From: Rhodovarius sp. | GTDB taxonomy: Bacteria > Pseudomonadota > Alphaproteobacteria > Acetobacterales > Acetobacteraceae | Direction: 5' to 3' | NCBI GenBank assembly: GCA_025057055.1 | Contig: JANWYF010000010.1 | Span: 1-37,418 of the forward strand | Length of the DNA stretch: 37,418 nt | Shown: positions 1 to 7,434 of the stretch, one piece after another | Numbering within the stretch: the first letter of the stretch is position 1 | How the letters are laid out: the number at the start of each line of letters is the position of its first letter | Made by a program: the position numbers and the translations under genes | Notes under the pieces: model-generated | Told to the model about the DNA's origin: nothing | Seen by the model: the letters and a program-made list of their open reading frames with translations, nothing else | Database searches by the model: none

Positions 1-537
1 ACCTCATCGGTCGCGCAGGCCGACTTGATGGAGGCGCTGGGCGCACGGCCGATCATCATCCCCTTCGCCCAGATCGTCCCGGCGATCCGCGGCGGCCTCG
101 TGGATTGCGCGATCACCGGCACGCTCTCGGGCTTTGCCATCGGGCTGCACGAGGTGACGAGCCATGTGCACATGATGGCGATCTCCTGGGGCCTCTCGGC
201 CTTCGCCGTGCACCGGCCGACCTGGCGGGCCCTGCCGGCCGATGTGCGCGACGCGCTGCGGCGCGGCCTGGCGGAGCTCGAGGCGGAAATCTGGCGCGCC
301 GCCGAGCGCGAGACCGAAGAGGGGCTGCAATGCAATGCGGGACAGGCGGGCTGCCCGGCCGGTCGGGCCGGGCGGATGCGCCTCGTGCCGGTCAGCGCCG
401 ATGACGAGGCCCGGCGCAGCCGGCTGCTGCGGGAGGTGGTGCTGCCGCGTTGGCTGGATCGCTGCGGCCCAGGCTGCGCCGATGCCTGGAATGCAACCCT
501 GGCACCGCTGACCGGGCTGGAGCTGACCGCGCCATGA
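1..537 (+). CDS. TRAP transporter solute-binding protein, DctP family (3' part)
   Basis: The gene enters from the left edge; 178 C-terminal residues are visible in frame 1 and end at TGA 535-537. The text around 'IIIPFAQIVPAIRGGLVDC', then 'ITGTLSGFAIGLHEVTSHVH' and the helix 'LPADVRDALRRGLAELEAEIW', is the usual C-terminal lobe of DctP-type periplasmic receptors for organic acids. Such proteins normally feed a DctQM permease, but none follows: the stop overlaps the start of a histidine kinase (ATGA, 534-537). The receptor may therefore serve as the periplasmic sensory partner of that kinase (inference). The last 60 residues, with two cysteines in 'CNAGQAGC', look extended compared with typical family members. 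The N-terminus and signal peptide lie outside the window. Confidence 0.8.
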   Translation, partial: TSSVAQADLMEALGARPIIIPFAQIVPAIRGGLVDCAITGTLSGFAIGLHEVTSHVHMMAISWGLSAFAVHRPTWRALPADVRDALRRGLAELEAEIWRAAERETEEGLQCNAGQAGCPAGRAGRMRLVPVSADDEARRSRLLREVVLPRWLDRCGPGCADAWNATLAPLTGLELTAP

Positions 538-3353
538 GCAGCAGCCGCGTGCTGCGCGTCAGCTTGATCCTGGGCGTGCTTTCGCTGCTGATCGTGCAGA
601 TCGCCCTCAATGTCTTCGCCGTGCAGCGGTCGCATGATGCCCTGGCGCGGCAGGCACAGGAGAGCATCGAGCGCGCCGCCAGCAGCATCGAGGGCGCCAT
701 CAACCGCACCTTCGTCCAGGTGGATGCGCTGCTGGCCGGCCTACCTGCGATGATGGCGCCTTTCCTCGGTCCCGCCGGCCTCGATGAGCGGGGGGCGACG
801 GAACTCCTCCGCCAGCTCAACAGCCAGAACTTCGTCTTCCGCGATCTCATCATCGCCCGCCCCGACGGCACCCCGATCGTGACCGCGCTCGCTGCCTCTC
901 GCCGCAGGCCGCTGCCCATGGAACTGAGCGAGGCAGCGCCCGAACCCGGGCAAGCTGCCGGCGGCCTCACCCTCTCGCGCCCCTGGCGCAACCCGGCCAG
1001 CGGGGAATGGTCGGTGCTGCTGATGCGCCGGCTCGAGATGCGCGGCCTGGGGCCGGTGATCGCCGTCGCCGAGATGCCGGTCTTCTCGATCGGCATCCTG
1101 CTCGGCTCCGGCGGGCAGCCGCCGGGCCAACGCGTCTTCCTCCATCACACGCGGCTTGGCGTGCTCGGAACGCTGCCGCTGGATGAGGGCCTGCTCGGCC
1201 GGCCGCTCCCCGAGGTGGCGAGCGATCCCGCCGCGGTCTTCCATGCCGAGCGCGCCACGCTCTATCGCCACATCGCCATTCATGCCGAGCTCGACCGCAG
1301 CATCGCCATGGCCGGCTGGCTGGAAGACCGCCAACGCGCCGCGGTCAGCTCCGGTGCCATCGGCGTGCTGCTCATTGCCCTGCTCGCGGCGCTGCTGTTC
1401 TGGGTGCATGTGCGCGACCGCGCCGAGGCGGAGCGTCAGCGCTGGCGGGCGATGCTCGAAGATGCGCTGAACAGCATGTCCGACGGCTTCGTCATGTTCG
1501 ACGCGGCGGACCGGCTGGTCATCTGCAACGAGAGCTACCGCAAGATGTATGCGGTCTCCGCCCCCTTCATCTACGAGGGCGCGCATTTCGACGACATCAT
1601 CCGCGAAGGTGCCAAGCGCGGCCAGTATCCGCAGCTCGAGGGCGACATCGAGGCCTTCATCGCCGATCTGCGCCAGAAGCGCCGCAGCGGCGTGATGGCC
1701 TTGGAGCGTCTGCTGCCCGATGGGCGCTGGGTGCTGATCACCGAACGGCCGACGCGCGACGGCGGGACCGTGGGCATCCGCACCGACATCACCGCGCTCA
1801 AGGCCACCATGGCTGAGCTCGCGCAGGCGCGGGATGCGGCGCAGAAGGCGGCGGCCGAGAAGAGCATGTTCCTGGCCCGCATGTCGCATGAGCTGCGCAC
1901 GCCGCTCAACGCCGTGCTCGGCTTCGCCGAGCTCCTCCTCGCCGACCGTCGGCTCGAGGAGGGCCAGCGCGAGCAGCTGCGCCTGATCCACGAGGCGGCG
2001 ACGCATCTGCGCGACATGGTCAACACGCTGCTCGACCTCTCCAAGGCCGAGGCGGGGCGGCTCGAGCTGCGGCGGGATGCGGTCAGGCTGGCCGAGGTCG
2101 CAGAGATCTGCACCAGGCTGGTCGAGCCTGAATGCGCGCGCAAGAGGATCCGCCTCGCTCTCCATCTCGATCCCAAGCTGCCCGCCATGGTGCGCGGAGA
2201 CGCGCTGCGGCTGCGGCAGATCATGCTCAATCTGCTCTCCAACGCGACCAAATTCGCCCCGGCGGAGGGGCAGGTGGAGCTGCGCCTGCGCCTCTCGGCC
2301 GATGGGGGGCGCTGGCTGATCGAGGTCGAGGACAACGGCCCCGGCATTCCAGCCGACCGCCGTCACCTGCTGTTCCGGGACTTCAGCCAACTCGCGACCG
2401 CGCCGGGGGGTGAGGGCGGCACCGGCCTTGGCCTTTCCATCACCGCCCAGCTCGTCGCGGCGATGGGCGGCAGTGTGCGCTGCATCGATGGCGGGCTGGG
2501 GGGGGCCTTGTTCCAGGTAGAATTGCCGCTGGAGCCTGCGCAGGAGGCGGAAGCCAGCGCGGTGCGGGAAGCGACGGCTCCCCCCTCGCCCGCCCCGGCC
2601 GCATCTTCGCCCGCAGCGGAGGGTGCGCATGTGCTGGTGGCCGACGATGTCGCGGTCAACCGGATGCTGATGCGCATGCTGCTCGAGCAGGAGGGCCACC
2701 GCGTGACGCTCGCCAGCCACGGGCGCGAGGTCCTCGATCTGCTTGCCACCGAGAAGCCCGACCTGCTGCTGCTCGATGTGCATATGCCGCTGCTCGACGG
2801 GCTGGAGACGGCACGGCGCATCCGGGCGGCCGAGGCGGAGGGAGAGCATCTGCCCATCGTGGCGCTCACCGCCTCCGCCCTGCCGGAGCAGATCGCAGCC
2901 TGCGAGGCAGCCGGGATGGATGGGCATCTGGCCAAGCCTGTCACCCGAGAGGAGCTTCTGGCCGCCATCGCCCGCTTCAGCCGCAAGCGCGGCGGCGGGG
3001 CGCTTGCACCGCCCGTGCTCGACCAGCCCGCCCTGGCGCGCCTGCGCGAGGAGCTGGGCCCGGAGGCGCGCCTCGCCCTGCTCGAGCAGATCCGCTCCGG
3101 CATCGCGGCGATCGCTGGCTCTCCGCCGCTGGAGGGAGAGCAGCTGGCCGAACGCGCCCGCGGTCTGGCTGCCGCCCTGCGGCGAATCGGAGCCGAGGCA
3201 CTGGCGCTGGCCAGCGAAGGGCTGGCGCAGGCGGCGGCGGATCCGGCCAAGCTGGAGGCGGCGCTGGCCGCCTGGCAGGAGGCCAGGGCCGCCCTGGAGC
3301 CCGCGCTCGCGCAGATCAGAGCCGAGGAAGGAGCCCAGCCCGCCGTGGCCTGA
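534..3353 (+). CDS. Hybrid sensor histidine kinase with PAS and receiver domains
   Basis: 939 residues, starting at the ATG that overlaps the preceding stop. In order: membrane helix at about 8-28; periplasmic sensor region at about 30-270; second helix at about 271-294; PAS domain at about 306-420 ('MSDGFVMFDAADRLVICNES'); HisKA with H452 in 'MSHELRTPLNAV'; HATPase at about 560-665 with N box 'NLLSNATKFA', 'EDNGPGIP' and 'GTGLGLSI'; receiver at about 698-817 with acidic pair D704/D705, phospho-acceptor D748 in 'LLLDVHMPLLDG', and lysine in 'LAKPVTREEL'. Residues 823-939 are helical and sit where an Hpt domain is often found, but the expected 'AHxLKG' histidine is absent ('AERARGLAAAL'). The kinase and receiver therefore look active, while the phosphorelay must leave through an external Hpt or act within the receiver. 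The coupled TRAP receptor gene suggests organic-acid sensing (inference). Confidence 0.9.
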   Translation: MSSSRVLRVSLILGVLSLLIVQIALNVFAVQRSHDALARQAQESIERAASSIEGAINRTFVQVDALLAGLPAMMAPFLGPAGLDERGATELLRQLNSQNFVFRDLIIARPDGTPIVTALAASRRRPLPMELSEAAPEPGQAAGGLTLSRPWRNPASGEWSVLLMRRLEMRGLGPVIAVAEMPVFSIGILLGSGGQPPGQRVFLHHTRLGVLGTLPLDEGLLGRPLPEVASDPAAVFHAERATLYRHIAIHAELDRSIAMAGWLEDRQRAAVSSGAIGVLLIALLAALLFWVHVRDRAEAERQRWRAMLEDALNSMSDGFVMFDAADRLVICNESYRKMYAVSAPFIYEGAHFDDIIREGAKRGQYPQLEGDIEAFIADLRQKRRSGVMALERLLPDGRWVLITERPTRDGGTVGIRTDITALKATMAELAQARDAAQKAAAEKSMFLARMSHELRTPLNAVLGFAELLLADRRLEEGQREQLRLIHEAATHLRDMVNTLLDLSKAEAGRLELRRDAVRLAEVAEICTRLVEPECARKRIRLALHLDPKLPAMVRGDALRLRQIMLNLLSNATKFAPAEGQVELRLRLSADGGRWLIEVEDNGPGIPADRRHLLFRDFSQLATAPGGEGGTGLGLSITAQLVAAMGGSVRCIDGGLGGALFQVELPLEPAQEAEASAVREATAPPSPAPAASSPAAEGAHVLVADDVAVNRMLMRMLLEQEGHRVTLASHGREVLDLLATEKPDLLLLDVHMPLLDGLETARRIRAAEAEGEHLPIVALTASALPEQIAACEAAGMDGHLAKPVTREELLAAIARFSRKRGGGALAPPVLDQPALARLREELGPEARLALLEQIRSGIAAIAGSPPLEGEQLAERARGLAAALRRIGAEALALASEGLAQAAADPAKLEAALAAWQEARAALEPALAQIRAEEGAQPAVA

Positions 3354-3676
3354 GGCAGCTGTTGCGCCACCCCCCGCAGCCGCCATCCGCACGGCACGGC
3401 CACCGCCCCATCGGCGGTGCCGGGTGCACGGGCCGACGGTGGCGGCACCGCCCGTCCGCGCGGCTGCCCCGCGGCGCCTGCTGGCCGAGCCCTCGCCTCC
3501 GCGGGGAGGGTGAGGCCGTGAAAGGACCCGGCGGTCAGCCGGGCGTGCGGGGTGCCGCAGCAAGGTGGACAGCGCGCCGAAGCCTGACCCCGCGCGGGCG
3601 AACGCAGCGAGGGCGCCTGGGGCCTGGCATGGCGGAGGCGCCTGGTCACGCCCCGGGCAGGCCCCGCCAAGGCGCT
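3354..3676. other. Intergenic stretch between converging genes; no gene seen
   Basis: About 320 bases of GC-rich sequence separate the kinase stop from the hairpin behind the glycosyltransferase. Both strands have open frames but no recognisable protein, ribosome binding site or codon pattern. There is no clear intrinsic terminator for the kinase gene. Confidence 0.5.
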
Positions 3677-3698
3677 GCGGCGGAGAGGTCTCCGCCGC
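3677..3698 (-). terminator. Perfect 10-bp hairpin directly after the glycosyltransferase stop
   Basis: GCGGCGGAGA (3677-3686), a 2-nt centre, then its exact reverse complement TCTCCGCCGC (3689-3698). On the minus strand it begins at the base after the TAG stop at 3699-3701. There is no U tract, so it may act with Rho or protect the 3' end rather than terminate intrinsically. Confidence 0.5.
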
Positions 3699-6194
3699 CT
3701 AGAGAAGGAAGCCCGCCTTGGTCAGCGCCGCCCGCATCGCCGCGCCGGTCGTCTCCTCGCCGAAGCGTTCCCGGATGAAGGCGAGCCCTGCGGCCGAGAG
3801 CTCGGCGTTCAGCGCCTCATCCTCCTCGAGCCGGCGCAGCCGCTCGGCGATGCCGGCGGCATCCTCGGCAACCAGCCAGGTGAGCGGGGCAGGAAGATGG
3901 AGGCCCTCGGCGGCGATCGGCGTCATCACGCAGGGCAGGCCATGGGCGAAGCTCTCCAGCACCTTGCCCTTGATCCCGGCACCATAACGCAGCGGCGCGA
4001 CGGTCGAGCGATGACGATGCAGCGCATCGGCGAGCCCCGGGACATGGCCTCGCACCTCGATATTGCCGCGATGTTCCGCCTGCACCGCAGGCGTGACGTG
4101 GCTGCCGTAGATGGCGACCCGAAGATCGCCGAGCAGGGGCCGGATTTCGCTGCCCAGCCACAGCACGGCGTCGATGTTGGGCGGGTGCTGGAAGCTGCCG
4201 ATGAAGGCGGTGCCGGAGCGCTCGGCGAAGGGCTTCTGCACCGGCCGCGGCGTCACCGGCCAAGGCACGACCTCGACCTGGGCGTCGGGCACCAGCCGGG
4301 CCAGCAGCTCGGCTTCCGCCGGGCTGTGGACGATGCAGCAATCGGCCGCGGCGATCAGCGAGAGCTCCTCGCGCTTGAGCCGTGCGGCGGCGGCCGCGGC
4401 CTCCGCATCGCCGCGCAGGGCGGCCTCGCGCTCCTCGCGCAGGAAATGCAGATCGGCCACGCAGTAGACGATACGGCTCCTCGGCCAATGCCGGCGCACC
4501 ATGCCGAGATAGCGCGAGGCGTTGCCGAAGCGGTGGATGTAGACGAGATCAGGGCTCATTCCGGAGCGGCGCAGCAGCCACTCCATGGACTGGACATAGG
4601 GGTGGTAGAGGCACTCGATCCCGCGCTTCTGCAGGGCGCTGGTGTAGGGTTCGATCTTGGCCATATTGTCGGCGGGCACGAAGCTGACCTTGAAGCCCAG
4701 GCGCTGCAGCAGCTTCATGTGGGTGACCGCCGCGTTGGAGCCCGCATCCTTATCCGGCGTGGGCACCGAGTCGTCGATGAACAGGGCGCGCTGCCGCACC
4801 GTCCGCTCGGCCTCGAGCTCCGGCATCTCGCCGTTCATGCGGTGGCTGGCCAGCACGTCGCGCCAGCGTTCATAGAATTTGCGGTGGTTGATCTTCTGGT
4901 AGCGCTTGAGGCCGGGTCCGTTGACGTCGGTGCCGTTGGACTGCCCCTCGAGGTGGATGATCGAGGAGGCGGGCTGCACCACCACCCGCCGGCCTGCTTC
5001 GCGCACCCGGAAGCAGAGGTCCGTATCCTCGTAATAGGCTGGCGCATAGCGCATATCGAAGCCGCCCAGCTTCTCGAACAGGGCGCGTTCGATCATCAGC
5101 GCGGCGCCGGAGACGTAGTCGGCATCGCGCATATAGAGGAAGCGCGGGTCGTCCGGGTCCTGGTTGCGCCCCCAGTTCCAGCCATCGCCCAGGCGCCAGA
5201 TGATCCCGCCCACCTCCTGCAGCTTGCCGTCGGGGAAGAGCAGGCGCGACCCTGCGACGCCGATGCGAGGGTCGTATTCGAAGCTCTCCACCAACGCATC
5301 GAGCCAGCCCGGGCGCATCAGCGTGTCGTTGTTGAGGAAGAACAGGTAGCGCCCCCGCGCCGCCGCCGCGCCTGCGTTGCAGCTGCCGACAAAGCCCAGG
5401 TTGCGGCTGTTGCGCAGCACCCGCACGCAGCCGCTGAAGGCCACCGGGGCGAGCAGCGTCTCATCGGTTGAGGCGTCATCGACGATGATCACCTCGAAGC
5501 TTCGCTCCGGCAGATGGTTGAGGATGCTCGCCAGACAGGCGTGGGTGAGGGCGAATTTGTTGTGGACCGGAATGATCACCGAGACTTCGGGATTGTCGAA
5601 CTCCGGCAGCCGGATCGGCTCGAGCCCGCCGAGCAGCCGCAGCATCGCGGCCTCGACCGGGGATTCCGGCTCGCCCATGGCAAGGCGGGCATCTTCGACA
5701 CGGCGCAGGGCGGCAACCAAGCTCTCGGTGATTGCCGAGAGGTCGAAGAGATCGCGCGCCCGGCGGCAGGCATTGTCGACCAGGCGGTTGATGAAGGCGC
5801 CGGCGGTCGCGTCGAAATCGGCTTCGGGGTCAACCAGCAGCGTTGAGGCCTCGGGCAGATCGAGGCCGGTGGCGGCATCGCGCAACCTGACGCGCGCCGC
5901 CACGCCGGCCATGAAGGCCCGCGGCGGGCGGATCACAAAGCCCGCGCAGCCATCGCCGATCCCGGCATCGAGCAGATCCTGGCGGAAGCGATCGGCTGCC
6001 ACGCGGCAGACGACCTGATCATCCATCAGCAGCTCGAGCTCGACGCGGCGCTTCGGGTCGGCCGGGTCATAGGCCCAGCCGTAAATGATGTCGAGCGAGA
6101 CGAGGTCGATGCCGTAGCGGAGCGCCGAGGTCCGCGAGAGAGGCCGCTGCTGCTCCTCGGTTTCGGTCGCGGCGGGGCGTTGTTCGTCGGGCAT
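3699..6194 (-). CDS. Two-domain glycosyltransferase (GT2 + GT4-like)
   Basis: 831 residues. Residues 1-200 form an N-terminal region with a beta-rich segment ('YGIDLVSLDIIYGWAYDP') found in some large polysaccharide glycosyltransferases. GT-A (GT2) domain at about 204-430: 'VSVIIPVHNKFALT', 'VDDAST' (239-240), 'FFLNNDT' (288-290) and 'YYEDTDLCFRVREAG'. A second GT-B (GT4-like) domain at about 480-815 has 'FIGSFQHPPNIDAVLWL' and the C-terminal donor-site region 'APLRYGAGIKGKVLESFAHG'. It probably adds sugars to a surface polysaccharide or O-antigen; the actual sugars cannot be read from sequence. The ATG at 6194 has GGAG six nt upstream. It lies 75 nt behind the S24 repressor on the same strand, so the two may share a transcript. 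Confidence 0.85.
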   Translation of the reverse strand: MPDEQRPAATETEEQQRPLSRTSALRYGIDLVSLDIIYGWAYDPADPKRRVELELLMDDQVVCRVAADRFRQDLLDAGIGDGCAGFVIRPPRAFMAGVAARVRLRDAATGLDLPEASTLLVDPEADFDATAGAFINRLVDNACRRARDLFDLSAITESLVAALRRVEDARLAMGEPESPVEAAMLRLLGGLEPIRLPEFDNPEVSVIIPVHNKFALTHACLASILNHLPERSFEVIIVDDASTDETLLAPVAFSGCVRVLRNSRNLGFVGSCNAGAAAARGRYLFFLNNDTLMRPGWLDALVESFEYDPRIGVAGSRLLFPDGKLQEVGGIIWRLGDGWNWGRNQDPDDPRFLYMRDADYVSGAALMIERALFEKLGGFDMRYAPAYYEDTDLCFRVREAGRRVVVQPASSIIHLEGQSNGTDVNGPGLKRYQKINHRKFYERWRDVLASHRMNGEMPELEAERTVRQRALFIDDSVPTPDKDAGSNAAVTHMKLLQRLGFKVSFVPADNMAKIEPYTSALQKRGIECLYHPYVQSMEWLLRRSGMSPDLVYIHRFGNASRYLGMVRRHWPRSRIVYCVADLHFLREEREAALRGDAEAAAAAARLKREELSLIAAADCCIVHSPAEAELLARLVPDAQVEVVPWPVTPRPVQKPFAERSGTAFIGSFQHPPNIDAVLWLGSEIRPLLGDLRVAIYGSHVTPAVQAEHRGNIEVRGHVPGLADALHRHRSTVAPLRYGAGIKGKVLESFAHGLPCVMTPIAAEGLHLPAPLTWLVAEDAAGIAERLRRLEEDEALNAELSAAGLAFIRERFGEETTGAAMRAALTKAGFLL

Positions 6195-6269
6195 GGGGGC
6201 TCCGGGCGCGGGAATGGGTCACCCGTCCTCGCTCATATCGCGCCCGGTCTGCCGCGGCCAGACCCTTTG

Positions 6270-6917
6270 TCACTGGCTGGCCCAGAGGATGCGGTGCATC
6301 CAGGCGAGATCGGCGAGGTCGAAGCTGTAGTTGGGATGGGCTGGATTGAGGCTTTGCAGCTCGATCCGCCGGGCCGATTGGCGCAGCAGCTGCTTGGCCA
6401 TCACCTCCCCCTGCCGGGTGCGCACCACCACGCGATCGCCGCGGCGGACCGGCGCGGCCGGGGAGACGATGACGATATCCCCGTCGCGGAAGACGGGCTC
6501 CATGGAATCGCCTGAGATCTCGAGCGCATAGGCGTTGGGGTCGGTGATGTCGGGCAGGGTGATCTCATCCCAGCCGCCGCCCACCGGAAATCCGCCGTCG
6601 TCGAAGAACCCCTCGCCCCCCGCCTGGGCCAGGCCGATCAGCGGGATGCGCCGGCCCTGGCCGCTGTTGCGGCCTCGCCCCCCCGGGGCCTGGCCCGAGA
6701 CGAGGGCGGCAAACGTCTCGATCGGTGTTCCGGTGGCGGCCAGCACCTTGGCCACGCTCTCGGTCGAGGGCCAGCGCGCGCGGCCGTCGGGCCCGGTGCG
6801 CTTGGAGGGGTTGAAGGCGGTCGGGTCGAGTCCCGCGCGGCGCGCCAGCCCCGAGGGCGAGAGGCCGTTCTCCGCCGCGATGGCGTCGATGGCCCGCCAG
6901 ACGTCGTCATGTCGCAT
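6270..6917 (-). CDS. S24-family (LexA/CI-like) transcriptional repressor
   Basis: 215 residues with the start at ATG 6915-6917. An N-terminal helix-turn-helix (about 5-70, 'GLSPSGLARRAGLDPTAFNP') is followed by a LexA-type peptidase: candidate Ala-Gly cleavage bond at 99-100 ('LAQAGGEG'), nucleophile S138 in 'EISGDSMEPVFRDGD' and general base K175 in 'GEVMAKQLL'. Proteins of this type repress phage or stress genes and cleave themselves with RecA after DNA damage. It is divergent from the phage structural cassette, as expected of a repressor. Close relatives also occur as ordinary chromosomal regulators in alphaproteobacteria, so control of the cassette is an inference. The ATG has no Shine-Dalgarno; a -10-like GATAAA ends 7 nt before it, suggesting a leaderless mRNA. 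Confidence 0.85.
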   Translation of the reverse strand: MRHDDVWRAIDAIAAENGLSPSGLARRAGLDPTAFNPSKRTGPDGRARWPSTESVAKVLAATGTPIETFAALVSGQAPGGRGRNSGQGRRIPLIGLAQAGGEGFFDDGGFPVGGGWDEITLPDITDPNAYALEISGDSMEPVFRDGDIVIVSPAAPVRRGDRVVVRTRQGEVMAKQLLRQSARRIELQSLNPAHPNYSFDLADLAWMHRILWASQ

Positions 6918-6924
6918 GGCCGGC

Positions 6925-6953
6925 TTTATCCTAGGTCTAGGTTCTTCACGCAA
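6925..6953 (-). promoter_or_regulatory. Candidate leaderless promoter of the S24 repressor gene with internal palindrome
   Basis: On the minus strand, TTGCGT (6948-6953), a 17-nt spacer and GATAAA (6925-6930) lie 7 nt before the ATG. The spacer holds the perfect inverted repeat CCTAG-GT-CTAGG (6930-6941), well placed for autorepression. The -35 matches only TTG of the consensus. Confidence 0.45.
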
Positions 6954-7001
6954 CAGGAAAAAACGCACAATCCCTCTTGCCGCGCCACAACCTCCGGTTT
7001 A

Positions 7002-7016
7002 GTTCTGGTTTTGTTC
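7002..7016 (+). promoter_or_regulatory. LexA (SOS) box upstream of the phage cassette
   Basis: GTTCTGGTTTTGTTC is an exact match to the alphaproteobacterial LexA operator GTTC-N7-GTTC, with the usual T-rich spacer. It ends 28 nt before the ATG of the first cassette gene, in the divergent region between the S24 gene and the cassette. It would bind host LexA, or perhaps the S24 repressor, making the cassette damage-inducible. Confidence 0.75.
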
Positions 7017-7044
7017 GCGCCGCGGACCAAGCCAGGAGAGAGAG

Positions 7045-7434
7045 ATGCCCGCAGCCCCCCGCCCCCAGCGCCACCCCGTCCTGCGCCACGCCCCCCGCAC
7101 CGAGCCCTTCGCCAGCGCCGAGGAAGCCTGGTTCTGGACCATGGCAGCCCTCATCGCACGCCAGGAGGGCGCCCGCATCCTGGCCGGCGTCGGCCGCATC
7201 CCCCGCCCCTGCGAACCCGACGACGTGCTGCGCTGCCTCGACCGCCTCTACCGCCAGCGCCGCATCGACCTCGAACATGCCAGGGTGCTGCGCCGTTTTG
7301 GTGAGCGCGGCATCCCCCCCAACCCCCGCTACCCCGAGGAGCGCACCGCCCATCGCCTGTGGCAGGAGGCGCTGTCGCGCCTGGAATGGCCGCTGCGGGT
7401 CAAGGGCATTGTCGCCGGGGGGCCTGCCGCCTGA
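7045..7434 (+). CDS. Conserved protein of alphaproteobacterial phage clusters, unknown function
   Basis: 129 residues, first gene behind the LexA box, with a strong ribosome binding site (AGGAGAG, 6-9 nt before ATG 7045). It is mostly helical and basic, with 'FASAEEAWFWTMAALIARQEG', 'CLDRLYRQRRIDLEHARVL' and a C-terminal 'LEWPLRVKGIV'. I recognise this pattern from structural gene clusters of alphaproteobacterial prophages, always without an assigned function. It has no signal peptide, membrane helix or catalytic motif. The stop overlaps the next start (ATGA), so the two are translationally coupled. A DNA-binding or late-regulatory role would suit its place but is speculation. Confidence 0.75.
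   Translation: MPAAPRPQRHPVLRHAPRTEPFASAEEAWFWTMAALIARQEGARILAGVGRIPRPCEPDDVLRCLDRLYRQRRIDLEHARVLRRFGERGIPPNPRYPEERTAHRLWQEALSRLEWPLRVKGIVAGGPAA

Noticed and set aside
741-3563. Very long open frame on the minus strand opposite the histidine kinase
   Set aside because: It is a shadow created by high GC3 in the kinase gene; the translation is low complexity with no recognisable domain, while the plus strand carries all kinase motifs.
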